Source: Prochlorococcus sp. AG-409-P19
Lineage (GTDB): Bacteria; Cyanobacteriota; Cyanobacteriia; PCC-6307; Cyanobiaceae
Assembly (NCBI GenBank): GCA_003215315.1
Contig: QCKO01000003.1
Coordinates: 62,001-126,000, forward strand
Direction: 5' to 3'
DNA: 64,000 nucleotides
The translations under genes were made by a program, and so were the position numbers. Shown piece by piece: positions 37,798-47,981 of the stretch. The notes under the pieces were generated by a model, which saw only the letters and a program-made list of their open reading frames with translations, ran no database searches and was not told the DNA's origin. Numbering within the stretch: position 1 is the first letter of the stretch; each line of letters opens with the position of its first letter.

Positions 37798-38775
37798 ATG
37801 CTATCCAAATCCAATCCATTTAATCTAATCAACTTCAACACAATGAGACGCTTAATAACAATCATCCTTAGTTCACTTTTCCTTGGGTTTACTATTTTCA
37901 TAGCCCCTCAATCAAGTTGGGCATATCCCTTTTGGGCTCAACAAAAATTTGAAAATCCCAGAGAAGCCACTGGAAAAATAGTCTGCGCAAACTGCCATGT
38001 CGCTAGTATGCCTACAAGAGCTGAAGTTCCACAATCAGTAGCAGCAGATAGTGTTTTTAAAGCAGTAGTTGAAATACCATATAAAAAAGGAACAGAAGAG
38101 ATAGGTGCAGATGGAAGCAAAGTCCCCTTACAAGTTGGAGCAGTAGTAATGCTGCCAGAGGGATTCAAATTAGCTCCCCAAGATCGTTGGACAGATGAAA
38201 TCAAAAAAGAAACAGAGGGAGTATATTTTACGCAATATAGTGAAGACAAAGATAATATTCTTCTTGTAGGGCCACTTCCAGGTGATCAGAATAAAGAAAT
38301 TGTCTTCCCAATTTTATCACCCGATCCAAGAACTGATAGCAACATAACTTTTGGTAAATATGCAATTCACGTGGGTGGCAATCGTGGAAGAGGTCAAGTA
38401 TATCCAACTGGAGAGAAAAGCAATAATAATTTATTTTCAGCAAGTCAAACAGGCTTAATTGAATCCATTAATAGTTCTGAAGATGGAGGCTCAATAATTA
38501 ATCTTGTGAACGAAAATGGAGATGCATTTACAGAAGAAATTCCAGCAGGAGCAACTATTATAGTAAAAGAAGGTGACAAGGTTGAATCAGGTTCGAAATT
38601 AACTAATGATCCAAATGTAGGAGGTTTTGGACAAATAGATACAGAAATTGTTCTCCAAAGTAAAGCAAGAGTTATAGGTCTAATCATATTCTTCCTGGGA
38701 GTAGGCTTATCACAAATTATGCTTGTTCTAAAGAAGAAGCAAGTTGAAAAGGTTCAAGCAGCTGAGGGCATATAA
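37798..38775 (+). CDS. petA: Cytochrome f
   Basis: Haem protein of cytochrome b6f. The signal peptide ([20 protein letters not shown]) ends at SSWA, leaving mature YPFWAQQ, where the N-terminal Tyr is an axial ligand. The haem site is CANCH. The large lumenal domain ends in a membrane helix ([20 protein letters not shown]) with a KKK stop signal. ATG at 37798 directly after petC; an alternative ATG at 37843 gives a more normal signal peptide. Operon petC-petA as in other cyanobacteria. Confidence 0.97.
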   Translation: MLSKSNPFNLINFNTMRRLITIILSSLFLGFTIFIAPQSSWAYPFWAQQKFENPREATGKIVCANCHVASMPTRAEVPQSVAADSVFKAVVEIPYKKGTEEIGADGSKVPLQVGAVVMLPEGFKLAPQDRWTDEIKKETEGVYFTQYSEDKDNILLVGPLPGDQNKEIVFPILSPDPRTDSNITFGKYAIHVGGNRGRGQVYPTGEKSNNNLFSASQTGLIESINSSEDGGSIINLVNENGDAFTEEIPAGATIIVKEGDKVESGSKLTNDPNVGGFGQIDTEIVLQSKARVIGLIIFFLGVGLSQIMLVLKKKQVEKVQAAEGI

Positions 38776-38791
38776 ATAATAAAAAAGATAA

Positions 38792-39703
38792 ATGGATTTA
38801 ATATTATCTGCCTTGAGATCACCAGGGCCTGAGCTTATACAGCTCGGGCCTTTTTCCTTAAGGTGGTATGGCCTTTTAATTGCAATGTCAGTGCTTATCG
38901 GTTTAAATCTATCTACTAAGATTGCTATAAGCAAAGGCTTAAGAAATGGATTAGTAAATGATTTATTACCTTTGCTGATTATAAATTCTATTATTGGAGC
39001 AAGGATTTATTATGTAATATTTGCATGGCAGAATTACTTTAATGATAATTTCTGGGGTTCAATTAACATTTTAAATTACAATATTCCTATACCTAGGATG
39101 ATAGAAATTTGGGAAGGGGGTATTGCAATTCACGGGGCATTAATAGCTGGTTTAATAACAATTATTCTTTTTTGCAAATATAACAATCAGAGTTTCTGGG
39201 AAGTCCTTGACGTTCTAGTACCTTCATTTGCATTAGGACAAGCAATAGGAAGATGGGGTAATTTTTTTAATAGCGAAGCATTTGGTACTCCAACAAACTT
39301 ACCATGGAAATTATATATTCCTGCTAGTTACCGCCCAGAAGTTTTTCTATCTGAAAGATTTTTTCATCCAACCTTTCTCTACGAATCATTATGGAATATC
39401 ATCTTATTTGCATTATTAATATATTTATATAAATCATCGAAAACAAAGCAAAACCTTATTAAACCAGGAACACTTAGTTGTGTTTATCTAGTTTTCTATA
39501 GTATTGGTAGGGGATGGATTGAAGGATTAAGAACAGATCCACTATGCCTAGGTGGATTGCCGCCTTTTTGTGAAGGAGGTATACGTATTGCACAACTTGT
39601 CAGTGCTCTTTTAGTTATTGGTGGCATTACAGGACTTTGGAGAATTTATAAATTAAAGAAAAGACTCCCTGACCCAAGCAAAATTAAAAGGAGAATTACA
39701 TGA
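38792..39703 (+). CDS. lgt: Prolipoprotein diacylglyceryl transferase
   Basis: Membrane enzyme adding diacylglycerol to the Cys of lipoproteins. Family signature [15 protein letters not shown] near residue 150, preceded by [10 protein letters not shown]; the late block [19 protein letters not shown] is also typical. About seven membrane helices in 303 aa. Start 16 bases after petA. Its TGA overlaps the ATG of cobM by 4 bases (ATGA). It would lipidate the substrate lipoproteins seen at 4.2 and 62 kb. Confidence 0.96.
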   Translation: MDLILSALRSPGPELIQLGPFSLRWYGLLIAMSVLIGLNLSTKIAISKGLRNGLVNDLLPLLIINSIIGARIYYVIFAWQNYFNDNFWGSINILNYNIPIPRMIEIWEGGIAIHGALIAGLITIILFCKYNNQSFWEVLDVLVPSFALGQAIGRWGNFFNSEAFGTPTNLPWKLYIPASYRPEVFLSERFFHPTFLYESLWNIILFALLIYLYKSSKTKQNLIKPGTLSCVYLVFYSIGRGWIEGLRTDPLCLGGLPPFCEGGIRIAQLVSALLVIGGITGLWRIYKLKKRLPDPSKIKRRIT

Positions 39704-40455
39704 AATCAACTATATCAATAGTGGGGGCAGGCCCAGGTGCAATAGATTTAATGACACTTAGAGCAATTGATCGACTTCAAAAAGCCGAAGTGCTTTTCTG
39801 GACTGATTCATTAATCTCACCTCAATTAATAACTCAAGCTAGTCATAACTGCGAAAAGATCAAAACAAGCTCACTAACACTAGAAGAAATAATTCCAATG
39901 ATGATAAAAAAGCACAAAGAAGGCAAGAAAGTTGTTCGGCTTCATGATGGTGACCCTTGCCTCTATGGAGCCATTTCAGAACAAATATGTGCACTTAATG
40001 ATGCAAATATAGGAATAGAAATTATTCCTGGGATAAGTGCATATCAAGCGACAGCAGCAACATTATGCACAGAGCTAACAATTCCTGAATTAACACAAAC
40101 AATTATTCTTAGCAGAGCTGAAGGGAGAACACATAAACCCGAGACTGAAAGTTTAGAAAAATTAGCATCTATCAAAGGGTCATTATGTCTATATCTAAGC
40201 GCAAGGCATGTGGAATACGTTCAGTCAACATTATTAAAACATTATCCTGAAGAGACTCCAGTAGCCATAGGCTATAGAGTTAGTTGGCCGGATGAGGCTA
40301 TAAAAGTAATACCTCTATCTCTAATGGCCAAGACATCTAAAGAAATGAACTTATTCCGAACAACTCTTTATATCATTAGCCCTGCTCTAGAGGAAAAAAG
40401 GAAGAGGTCAAAGCTCTACAATCCTGTGCATGATCATTTATTCCGTCCAAAATAA
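39700..40455 (+). CDS. cobM: Precorrin-4 C11-methyltransferase
   Basis: SAM-dependent enzyme of corrin synthesis, methylating C11. Start [20 protein letters not shown] is the family glycine loop, [13 protein letters not shown] and [12 protein letters not shown] follow, with a C-terminal [10 protein letters not shown]. 251 aa. Start overlaps the end of lgt by four bases, implying translational coupling. Together with cobK (1.2 kb) and the cobT-like gene (62.9 kb) it shows a de novo cobalamin-type pathway. Confidence 0.95.
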   Translation: MKSTISIVGAGPGAIDLMTLRAIDRLQKAEVLFWTDSLISPQLITQASHNCEKIKTSSLTLEEIIPMMIKKHKEGKKVVRLHDGDPCLYGAISEQICALNDANIGIEIIPGISAYQATAATLCTELTIPELTQTIILSRAEGRTHKPETESLEKLASIKGSLCLYLSARHVEYVQSTLLKHYPEETPVAIGYRVSWPDEAIKVIPLSLMAKTSKEMNLFRTTLYIISPALEEKRKRSKLYNPVHDHLFRPK

Positions 40456-40600
40456 AATATTAAAGGTTGTTATTTATCCAACTTAATTGCAAGAGGTCGA
40501 ATCATTATCATTAATCTACCCCAGAATTTTAAAAATTTTCTAAAAATTAACCTCTTTACAGACCTATTAGAATAAATCTATAAAATTAATGAGCTATTAA

Positions 40601-41089
40601 TTGGACAATAAAAACTACCCAGAAGTTAATCAAGTTAACCTCCCAGATAACAAAACCTCTTTACAGAAAGTTGGTTCATTCTTAAAAGAGAGCAGAGTCG
40701 GAAGAAATATTTCCATAGAAGATCTATCTTCTCAACTTCGCATTGGGCAGGAACAATTAATCGCCTTGGAAAAAGGAAATGAGAAAGCATTGCCTGAAAA
40801 GGTTTTCATCAAAGCAATGGTTAGAAGGATTGCTGAAAAACTGCAACTTGATACAAACTTCATTTTAGAAGAGCTTAATGGTCGAGAAAAATCAACGCCA
40901 AAAATCTACCCACCACAGGTAAAACAAGAAAAAGTTACTTCAAAAAGTATAAGTTTCGGAATAACTCCAATATTTATACTGTCCGGTTTACTAGGTCTAT
41001 TAGCATCATTGATTCTTATAAGATATATAGATAACAATCAAGAATCATATCAAGTAATAGTTTTTCAGCAAGAAAAATATAAAGTATAA
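40601..41089 (+). CDS. RodZ-like helix-turn-helix membrane protein
   Basis: Cytoplasmic HTH domain of RodZ type (LKESRVGRNISIEDLSSQL, then LEKGNEKALPEKVFIKAMV) at residues 25-90. A linker and one membrane helix follow (ITPIFILSGLLGLLASLIL, about 128-146). 162 aa, shorter than E. coli RodZ with no extended periplasmic domain. TTG start at 40601, the only candidate fitting the frame. RodZ acts with MreB in rod shape; Prochlorococcus cells are near-round, so its job here is open. Convergent with ppx. Confidence 0.78.
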   Translation: MDNKNYPEVNQVNLPDNKTSLQKVGSFLKESRVGRNISIEDLSSQLRIGQEQLIALEKGNEKALPEKVFIKAMVRRIAEKLQLDTNFILEELNGREKSTPKIYPPQVKQEKVTSKSISFGITPIFILSGLLGLLASLILIRYIDNNQESYQVIVFQQEKYKV

Positions 41090-41104
41090 AAAGAAGTTTA
41101 ACTA

Positions 41105-42745
41105 TTAAAAAGAATTCATCTGAACATTTTTAATCTTCCTTACTATAGAAATTACATTATTTAAACTCCATTTTTCAAGGTCTAAATTCCGTCCAATTTT
41201 GTTGGGCAGAATCTCAACATTTACTTCTTTATCTTTTGAACTAATAACAACCTTTGAGATTAGTGAGTCGGGTCTTTTATCCAATGAACAAGCCAATCGT
41301 AAAAGTATCGACATATCAAATACTAATTTTCTTTGTTCATCATTTACTAATAATTGCCAGGATTCATGTCTTTTTTTAGGAAAACTTTTCCTATGATATC
41401 TCGCTATAGCTGCAACCATTAAGTGCTCTGATTGAGAGTAACCTAACAATTCTCCATGTCTAATTAAATACCAAGAATGCTTATGATAAGAACTGATATT
41501 AATATGTTTACCGCATGAATGAAGCATAGCGGCAGCCCAAAGTAATTCTTTCCCAGCTCCATCGTCATCATGCAATACTCCTTTAGTATTTTCATAAAAC
41601 TCAATTGCAAAATTTGCAACCTGCTCTGATCTATTTGAGTTAACAGCAAATCTTCTGACCTGATGCAAAACGGTTCTTTTGCGAATACTACCTTGATAAC
41701 TCAACCTATCTTGTAAATAACCATTCCTACACATCCAATCAACAACTAAACCCTCACGAAGAGCCCTCTCACTTAAAATCAATTCATCAACACCAACCAT
41801 TTGCATAGCCGTTTGAAGTATCAACGCTCCTGGAACAATAATTTCTGAACGACGCTCACTTAGAGAAGGTATATTCTTCCTCTCTTCAGGTGTCATCGAA
41901 ATCAATTCAGCAACTACATCATCTAATTTTTTTCTAGAGACTTTATACCCATGCAATTTTGAGAGAGATTGGTTTTCTCCATTTGCTACCAACTGACCTA
42001 TAGCCATAGCTGTACCACTGGTTGCCACCAAGACAACTTGTTCACCAGCTTTCACTCTTCTAAAAACTTTATCAACCGCAGGCTCAAGAGAACCTTTTAT
42101 AAATGATCTCAAAAACGAAGATTTTTCAGACGTAATAGAACCCTGATCAAAGAATTCTCTTTGCAATCTAACTGCTCCTATTTTAGTACTAGTTAAAGCT
42201 CTTGCATCATTACTATCCGCAAGCACTAATTCTGTTGATCCTCCTCCTATATCAAGAACCAAGTGAGGTTTATCCTCAAATTGCATCCCTGATAAAACAC
42301 CCAAATATATTAATCGCCCTTCTTCTGCGCCACTAATCAAATCAACTTCTAATCCTATTTCTTTTTTAATATCTAATAAAAAATTTTTACCATTAGGAGA
42401 CTCTCTAACTGCACTTGTAGCTGCTATAATCAAGCTTTCAACTTTATAACTTTGAGCTAAATCCTTAAACCTTTTCAGAGTTTCAAATACTCTATTCATC
42501 GCAAGGACAGTAAGCTCTCCAGTCTCTGGATCCCTTTCGCCTAAACGAGTAGTAGACTTTTCAGCCAAATCTATACTAAAAGTATTTAAATTGGGATCTA
42601 ATTTTGCTATGAGTAAATGAGTTGAATTTGTACCAATATCAATGGTCCCAATACGACATATATGTTTATGAATTAAATACTCCTTACCGTCAATGAAGGA
42701 ATTAACTCCCATTGAGGAAGATGAATATGTTGCCTCTTTTGGCAT
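41105..42745 (-). CDS. ppx: Exopolyphosphatase / pppGpp phosphatase family (Ppx/GppA)
   Basis: ASKHA-fold phosphatase cutting polyphosphate or pppGpp. The nucleotide sites are DIGTNSTHLLIAKLD and DIGGGSTELVLAD. The middle has VATSGTAMAIGQLV. The C-terminal HD-like part (LWAAAMLHSCGKHINISSYH) is typical of the longer Ppx. The frame runs to 42772; ATG at 42745 with AGGG five bases before it is favoured, ATG at 42766 possible. About 547 aa. Divergent from the UbiA gene; convergent with the RodZ-like gene. Confidence 0.93.
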   Translation of the reverse strand: MPKEATYSSSSMGVNSFIDGKEYLIHKHICRIGTIDIGTNSTHLLIAKLDPNLNTFSIDLAEKSTTRLGERDPETGELTVLAMNRVFETLKRFKDLAQSYKVESLIIAATSAVRESPNGKNFLLDIKKEIGLEVDLISGAEEGRLIYLGVLSGMQFEDKPHLVLDIGGGSTELVLADSNDARALTSTKIGAVRLQREFFDQGSITSEKSSFLRSFIKGSLEPAVDKVFRRVKAGEQVVLVATSGTAMAIGQLVANGENQSLSKLHGYKVSRKKLDDVVAELISMTPEERKNIPSLSERRSEIIVPGALILQTAMQMVGVDELILSERALREGLVVDWMCRNGYLQDRLSYQGSIRKRTVLHQVRRFAVNSNRSEQVANFAIEFYENTKGVLHDDDGAGKELLWAAAMLHSCGKHINISSYHKHSWYLIRHGELLGYSQSEHLMVAAIARYHRKSFPKKRHESWQLLVNDEQRKLVFDMSILLRLACSLDKRPDSLISKVVISSKDKEVNVEILPNKIGRNLDLEKWSLNNVISIVRKIKNVQMNSF

Positions 42746-42814
42746 AAACACCCTAGGGTGAAACATAAACACTCTGGCATTGTTAGGAGCTTTTTGAGAA
42801 GAATCCTCTAAATT

Positions 42815-43732
42815 TTGTCAAATAAACTGACTGTGAAAAACTTATTAAATCAAGAGCAAATTCGAAATTTCTTTCTCCTTCTAAGGTGGAACAAACCAAG
42901 TGGCAGACTTATTCTACTTATTCCAGCCGGCTGGTCTCTTTGGTTAGCCCCTTCAGGACCTCCTTCAAGATCCTTAACTTTAACTATTCTTTTGGGAGGT
43001 ATTTGCATCAGTGGAGCTGGCTGCATTGCAAACGATCTATGGGATAAACGCTTCGATCAAAAAGTAAGTAGAACTAAAGAGAGACCTCTCGCAAAAGGAC
43101 TAATAAAAGACTCGACAGCATTCTTGTTGCTGCTGGCAATGCTTTTTCTAAGTTTTATAATTACTCTATTTATTCCAATCGAAAACAGGAATCTTTGTCT
43201 CAAGCTTGCCTGTTCCGCATTACCTTTAATTCTTATATACCCCTCAGCCAAAAGATGGTTCCCACTGCCACAACTTATATTAGCTATTTGCTGGGGGTTT
43301 TCAGTTCTTATTCCTTGGGCCGCAATTGAGGGCTCAATAACTCCAAATATATCTCTTTACTGCTGTTGGTTTGCAACAGTTTTCTGGACTTTTGGTTTTG
43401 ATACTATTTATGCTATGGCCGATCAGAAAGATGATAAAAAACTTTCTCTCAAAAGCAGCGCAATTACACTAAATTCAAATGCTATTAATACCGTATCTAT
43501 TTGCTATCTCATAACATCTCTTTTGTTAATGTTTAGTGCTATAAATGCAAACATAAATGGTATTTTTTGGCCTTTTTTATTAATAGCCAGCATCGGGATG
43601 AACAGAGAAACTAGATTACTTAAAGTATTAAATGGAGATATTTCTATATCTATGTCAAGTAAACACTTTAGAAATCAAGTTTTGTTAGGAGGTCTAATCC
43701 TTTGTGGGTTAATAGTTGATAAATTGACTTAA
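42815..43732 (+). CDS. 4-hydroxybenzoate polyprenyltransferase-type UbiA protein
   Basis: Membrane prenyltransferase of the UbiA superfamily, adding a polyprenyl tail to an aromatic acid in quinone synthesis; in cyanobacteria it probably makes plastoquinone. The first Asp-rich site is NDLWDKRFDQKVSRTKERPL and the second is YAMADQKDDKKL. About eight hydrophobic helices. Start is TTG at 42815 or GTG at 42833, and no ATG is present. Divergent from ppx; the LD-carboxypeptidase begins three bases after its stop. Confidence 0.9.
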   Translation: MSNKLTVKNLLNQEQIRNFFLLLRWNKPSGRLILLIPAGWSLWLAPSGPPSRSLTLTILLGGICISGAGCIANDLWDKRFDQKVSRTKERPLAKGLIKDSTAFLLLLAMLFLSFIITLFIPIENRNLCLKLACSALPLILIYPSAKRWFPLPQLILAICWGFSVLIPWAAIEGSITPNISLYCCWFATVFWTFGFDTIYAMADQKDDKKLSLKSSAITLNSNAINTVSICYLITSLLLMFSAINANINGIFWPFLLIASIGMNRETRLLKVLNGDISISMSSKHFRNQVLLGGLILCGLIVDKLT

Positions 43733-43735
43733 CGA

Positions 43736-44635
43736 ATGCTTCATTTAAAAAAAGAAACATACCCAAGCCCTCTAAAAAAAGGAGACTGTTTCCAAATTGT
43801 TGCGGCAAGTTCAACAATTGAAGATGAAGTTTCTATCAATAGTGGAATAGAAATACTTGAAAGCTGGGGGTTGATTTGCATAAAAACAAATATTGTGGGA
43901 AGAAGTTGGGGTTACTTAGCAGGAGACGATGAAACTCGATTTAACGAGCTTCATCCTTCTGAGAACTATCCTCTTCAAGTTTTTGCTCGCGGGGGATGGG
44001 GCGCTGCACGTCTACTTGAAAAAACACAACCTTGGAAAAAAGGTTGGTTACTTGGATATTCAGATGTGTCTTCAATTTTATTATCAAGACTTTCTAAAGG
44101 TTTTTATGGAGGAATACATGGTCCTCTCCTAACCTCGCTGTCTTCCGAACCTGAATGGAGCCAAGAAAGACTTAAGTCAATTTTATTCGGAAAGAAAGTA
44201 CCTGATCTACATGGAGAACCATGGCATAGGGGCATTGCAAAGGGGCCAGTAATATCAACTAATCTTAGTGTGATGACACATCTACTTGGCAGTAGTCATA
44301 TCCCCATATTTAAAGACTCCATTTTAATCATTGAAGATATCGGTGAGGCGCCATACAAAATTGATAGAATGCTTACTCAATTAAGGCTTTCAGGTTTATT
44401 GCATCAATTAGCAGGTCTAGGAATTGGCTCTTTTACTAATTGCATAGATATAGAACAACAACATAATCCAAATAATTTTAACTTAGATCAAGTTTTAAAA
44501 GACAGAACTAAAGATCTAGAGTTTCCAATAGTTTGCAACCTACCTATAGGACATTGTAAAGGTAATGGTTCCCTTCATTTAGGTGAATTAGCAATAATTA
44601 ATGGCGCAAGGGGGTCTATTAGTTTCCTTCCTTAG
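43736..44635 (+). CDS. LD-carboxypeptidase (muramoyltetrapeptide carboxypeptidase, S66)
   Basis: Serine peptidase of family S66 trimming D-Ala from peptidoglycan tetrapeptides during recycling. The nucleophile region is [14 protein letters not shown] near residue 104, and the catalytic Glu is in [32 protein letters not shown] contains the His. [14 protein letters not shown] is a family block. 299 aa, no signal peptide. Three bases after the UbiA gene; overlaps the convergent ispD by 17 bases. Confidence 0.92.
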   Translation: MLHLKKETYPSPLKKGDCFQIVAASSTIEDEVSINSGIEILESWGLICIKTNIVGRSWGYLAGDDETRFNELHPSENYPLQVFARGGWGAARLLEKTQPWKKGWLLGYSDVSSILLSRLSKGFYGGIHGPLLTSLSSEPEWSQERLKSILFGKKVPDLHGEPWHRGIAKGPVISTNLSVMTHLLGSSHIPIFKDSILIIEDIGEAPYKIDRMLTQLRLSGLLHQLAGLGIGSFTNCIDIEQQHNPNNFNLDQVLKDRTKDLEFPIVCNLPIGHCKGNGSLHLGELAIINGARGSISFLP

Positions 44636-45299
44636 CGTTTAGAAGTGCTTCAGCTATGACCAAATCAAAAGGGGTCGTAACTTTTATATTAGATGGTTCA
44701 GTTTCTATTATTTTAACTTTCCAACCTAAACGCTCAAATAAAGAGGCATCATCAGTAACACTCCAACCATGGGCAATCGCTTCGGCATGTGCATACCTTA
44801 ATCTTTCCACAGAAAACCCTTGCGGTGTTTGAGCAGACCAAAGTCCAGCCCTTGGTGGTGTTTCAATAATTACACCTTCTTGATTAACTTTTTTAATCGT
44901 ATCTGTAACTTGAGTCGCAGCAATTACTCCATGACCATTAATTACCTCATCAGCAAATCGATCCAAAACATTAGGTTCAATTAAGCATCTTGCCCCATCA
45001 TGTATCAGCACATATTGTGCATCAGAAGGTAATGAAGCAAGACCTAACTGTACTGATTCTTGTCTAGTACTTCCACCATCAATCCACTTAACTGGTTTTA
45101 ACGTTTCCGGAATTAATTGGAGAATTGATGATTTATCTTTTGGCTGACCCACAATCCCAATCCATTCAACCTTTTTGGAGGTAAGAGCTGCTCTTAGAGT
45201 CCATTCTAGAATAGGTTTACCTGCAACATTCAATAAAAGCTTATTAATATCACCACCCATTCGCCTCCCGCTTCCTGCCGCAGCGATCAACAAATGCAC
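44619..45299 (-). CDS. ispD: 2-C-methyl-D-erythritol 4-phosphate cytidylyltransferase
   Basis: MEP isoprenoid pathway enzyme transferring CMP from CTP. The nucleotide loop [18 protein letters not shown] is at residues 6-23, and [11 protein letters not shown] near residue 100 and [11 protein letters not shown] near 180 are classic. 226 aa, no IspF fusion. GTG start at 45299. Its 3' end overlaps LD-carboxypeptidase by 17 bases. It is divergent from fabG with 256 bases between. Confidence 0.96.
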   Translation of the reverse strand: MHLLIAAAGSGRRMGGDINKLLLNVAGKPILEWTLRAALTSKKVEWIGIVGQPKDKSSILQLIPETLKPVKWIDGGSTRQESVQLGLASLPSDAQYVLIHDGARCLIEPNVLDRFADEVINGHGVIAATQVTDTIKKVNQEGVIIETPPRAGLWSAQTPQGFSVERLRYAHAEAIAHGWSVTDDASLFERLGWKVKIIETEPSNIKVTTPFDLVIAEALLNAKEGN

Positions 45300-45555
45300 A
45301 ATTAAAAGGCCTCAACAACTAAGAGTTTTACATTCATTAACTCCATTTTAAAGCATTAACATCAATTTACATAAACAAACTAACTGTGGAATCATTATAT
45401 TTCTTAAAATCATAGTAAATCTCGACATTGAGAAACATCAAGAAAGTGCTGAATATAGATTTTTAAATTTCATAAGAGTTTTATAAGTAAATCGACAACT
45501 CCAAATAGTAAATTAACCAAAGGCATATGCATCTCGCAAATTCGAAAATCGATCC

Positions 45556-46308
45556 ATGACTTCTTCTAAACTACTTGAAGGCCAAACTGCAATTGTCACG
45601 GGGGCAAGTCGCGGAATTGGCAAAGCAATCGCCTTATCGCTTTCTGAAGTTGGTGCAGAAGTAGTAGTCAACTATGCGCAATCACCTCAAAAAGCGGAAG
45701 AAGTAGTTTCTCAAATAAGAGAGAAAGGAGGAAAAGCATATGCAATTCAAGCCAATATTGCGGACGAAGCTTCAGTCAACACATTGATCTCACAGGTACT
45801 GGAGAAAAGTAAAAGTATAGATGTCTTGGTTAACAACGCTGGCATCACAAAAGATGGGCTTTTAATGAGAATGAAAACAGAAGACTGGCAAACAGTCATA
45901 AATCTCAATCTCAATGGTGTTTTCTTCTGTACAAGAGCTGTTTCCAGGCAAATGTTAAAACAAAAAAAAGGGAGGATTATCAATATTACTTCTGTAGTTG
46001 GACTAATGGGAAATGCAGGACAAGCAAATTACGCAGCATCAAAATCAGGTGTCATAGGTTTAACCAGAAGTGCAGCAAAAGAGTTTGCGAGTAGAGGAAT
46101 CACAGTAAATGCAGTTGCCCCAGGGTTCATTTCTACTGATATGACAAAAGATCTTGAGAGTGAGTCAATTCTCAAGGCAATTCCATTAGGGCATTTTGGA
46201 ACACCTGAAAATATTGCCGGCACAGTAAGGTTCCTTGCCTCAGAACCAGCCTCTGCCTACATCACCGGACAGGTAATACAAGTTGATGGTGGCATGGTAA
46301 TGAGTTAG
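45556..46308 (+). CDS. fabG: 3-oxoacyl-[acyl-carrier-protein] reductase
   Basis: NADPH-dependent reductase of fatty-acid elongation. Rossmann motif [31 protein letters not shown], the catalytic NITSVVG Ser and YAASKSG, and the C-terminal [15 protein letters not shown]. 250 aa, typical FabG. ATG at 45556. It is the last recognised core gene before the unusual 46.3-51.1 kb segment. Confidence 0.96.
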   Translation: MTSSKLLEGQTAIVTGASRGIGKAIALSLSEVGAEVVVNYAQSPQKAEEVVSQIREKGGKAYAIQANIADEASVNTLISQVLEKSKSIDVLVNNAGITKDGLLMRMKTEDWQTVINLNLNGVFFCTRAVSRQMLKQKKGRIINITSVVGLMGNAGQANYAASKSGVIGLTRSAAKEFASRGITVNAVAPGFISTDMTKDLESESILKAIPLGHFGTPENIAGTVRFLASEPASAYITGQVIQVDGGMVMS

Positions 46309-46410
46309 CACACCTCTTTACCAACTAAGCAATAGCAAGTAGAAAGCCAGTATTTGCAATTGTTTTGAGGAAAATATAAATTTAAAGAGAATTAAATTTT
46401 TAGTTCTCTT

Positions 46411-46551
46411 ATGCCAATACTAGAAATCGAAAGATCAGCTCGAAAGACCATCCCTGATCCAACTATCGCGACCAAGGTCTCAAAAAAAGTACAAGAGGCT
46501 TTCGACAAGCTTGCGGTTAGGGAATATCACCTGACCAGAGCCAACTACTAA
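46411..46551 (+). CDS. Small hypothetical protein (46 aa)
   Basis: Frame from ATG to TAA of 46 codons, composition coherent with a protein: MPILEIERSARKTIPDPTIA is followed by a likely amphipathic helix KVSKKVQEAFDKLAVREYH. No known family. A complementary AAGAGAA/TTCTCTT hairpin (46385-46410) ends directly at the ATG. About 100 bases after fabG on the same strand, but I cannot say whether it is on that transcript. Possible small protein or chance frame. Confidence 0.4.
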   Translation: MPILEIERSARKTIPDPTIATKVSKKVQEAFDKLAVREYHLTRANY

Positions 46552-46657
46552 GAGCTTGTATTCTTGACTGCCTTAAGCGTCATGAAGAAGCGAAGCAAAC
46601 ATAATGAGGGAGAGAAGAGCTGCCAAGGATTTTTCAGAGTAAGTAAAAAGCGGTTCA

Positions 46658-46942
46658 TTATTTTTTGTCTTCAGGCTCCAATCCATCAATCATTATTCTT
46701 GTTTGGATTGCTGTTAATTTTGCTGTCCTGTAGTTAGACGTTGCAATCGAAGCGAAAGCACTATAGAGAGGTATCCCAAGCAAAAAAAGTAAACTCGTAC
46801 CAGCAGTAAAAGGGACAAGAACTATAGAAAGAATTGCTGACAATACATTTAAAAGATTTATCCAAGTAACTGAACCAGGCGAACCATCAGAGATCCTTTC
46901 AATTTCATACTTAATATCAGAAATCTTATGCTGAGTAATCAT
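46658..46942 (-). CDS. Small hypothetical membrane protein
   Basis: 94 residues with two probable membrane helices (WINLLNVLSAILSIVLVPF and TSLLFLLGIPLYSAFAS), each flanked by polar stretches. The C-terminus is acidic and Lys-rich (GLEPEDKK). ATG start at 46942. A plus-strand frame (46582-46737) overlaps its end in antisense. No family recognised. Likely an accessory or strain-variable gene in this pocket. Confidence 0.55.
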   Translation of the reverse strand: MITQHKISDIKYEIERISDGSPGSVTWINLLNVLSAILSIVLVPFTAGTSLLFLLGIPLYSAFASIATSNYRTAKLTAIQTRIMIDGLEPEDKK

Positions 46943-47186
46943 TAGTAAATAAGATAAGCAAGTCGAAGGCGCAGAACTTGTTGGTTCTCTCTCGGCATTA
47001 AAGCATTTCTAAAAACCAATGACATCTTTCACCTGCGTAATGACATGGTTTTGTGTCGTGCTTATTGGTATCTAATTAGATTTTAAGTGCTTTTCATTAA
47101 GCCAACTTCTAGAAAGATCCAAATAAATACTGATTGCAAGATGAGTTATTTTCGTAAAAATAAATACAAATTTGAGAAATATTAAA

Positions 47187-47480
47187 TTGGCTACTAAACA
47201 AAAAATCATTACAAAGCCATCCAACGTTCCAGTAGAAAACGAAGAGGCAAGAGTAAGAAATGACCGTCAAGCAGTTTTTCAGCTTGTACGAGATTTAGTA
47301 CAGGCTCAATGTGAGCGAGGTGATGAAGAGTTAACCAAAAGACTTTGGCAGGATGTTGCAGATAGAGAGATTGATCTAGACCGTGTAATAAATCTTATGT
47401 ACACCTGTTCTTTTCATGAAGACGATAATGAAATGACCAAAGTGGATGAGACGTATCAAAAGACAGGTTTGGTTGGTTGA
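47187..47480 (+). CDS. Hypothetical protein, acidic helical
   Basis: About 97 residues. The core NDRQAVFQLVRDLVQAQCER and LWQDVADREIDLDRVINLM looks like a compact all-helical domain, with an acidic tail. There is no ATG: starts possible are TTG at 47187 (chosen) or TTG at 47172. I believe related small proteins exist in other Prochlorococcus, from the general look only. Isolated by over 200 bases upstream and 500 downstream. Confidence 0.55.
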   Translation: MATKQKIITKPSNVPVENEEARVRNDRQAVFQLVRDLVQAQCERGDEELTKRLWQDVADREIDLDRVINLMYTCSFHEDDNEMTKVDETYQKTGLVG

Positions 47481-47706
47481 ATTATCCAATTGAATTAATT
47501 GATTTCGCTCCTATGGGTGACACTGGAGCAAGATTGCAAAAATATATATTGAGTCAGTCCTACTAATGCTATTCGATTGATTCTGGCTAAATAGCCATAA
47601 ATGAAAACCCTATAAAAGTCAACGCTATTGAAGAAAAGATCAAAAGTAGTTCCGTAACTTTCATTTGCATTATTAGTTATTAATTAACCCAACTGTACTA
47701 ATACTT

Positions 47707-47724
47707 GGGTGATAGCACCCTTTT
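47707..47724 (+). terminator. Short terminator-like hairpin with competing pairing
   Basis: GGGTG (47707-47711) pairs with CACCC (47716-47720) around ATAG and is followed by TTTT. The left arm can instead pair with ACCCAA (47687-47692) through TTGGGT (47705-47710). Five base pairs and four T's make a weak terminator, so the attenuator-like arrangement is suggestive only. Confidence 0.35.
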
Positions 47725-47925
47725 CAGTTGTTACGCTTTCAATTAAACCTTTCCCAGGGTCTCTGCCTACATTTTGATTACTGGCGCAGGCTTTAGGGAG
47801 GTTTCAAGGCCTCCCGCAAAAAATGCAAGATAAAACAGTAATTTATACTGATTTGATTTTTAGATCACTTTGATTAGAAAAGAATTATCAGAACTTTTAT
47901 TTTAAGACTTGGTTCTGATAGTAAA

Positions 47926-47981
47926 GGGGAAGGCATTCAAAGTCATATTGGATGGAATGCCTCCCCAACATTTTCAGGAGG
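47926..47981 (+). promoter_or_regulatory. Hairpin and Shine-Dalgarno with mutually exclusive pairings
   Basis: Stem GGGG (47926-47929) with CCCC (47963-47966), one bulged A, then AGGCATTC (47931-47938) with GAATGCCT (47955-47962). The Shine-Dalgarno AGGAGG is at 47976-47981. CCTCC (47960-47964), part of the hairpin's 3' arm, is complementary to GGAGG (47977-47981). So the SD is free when the hairpin forms and hidden when it opens. Confidence 0.5.
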
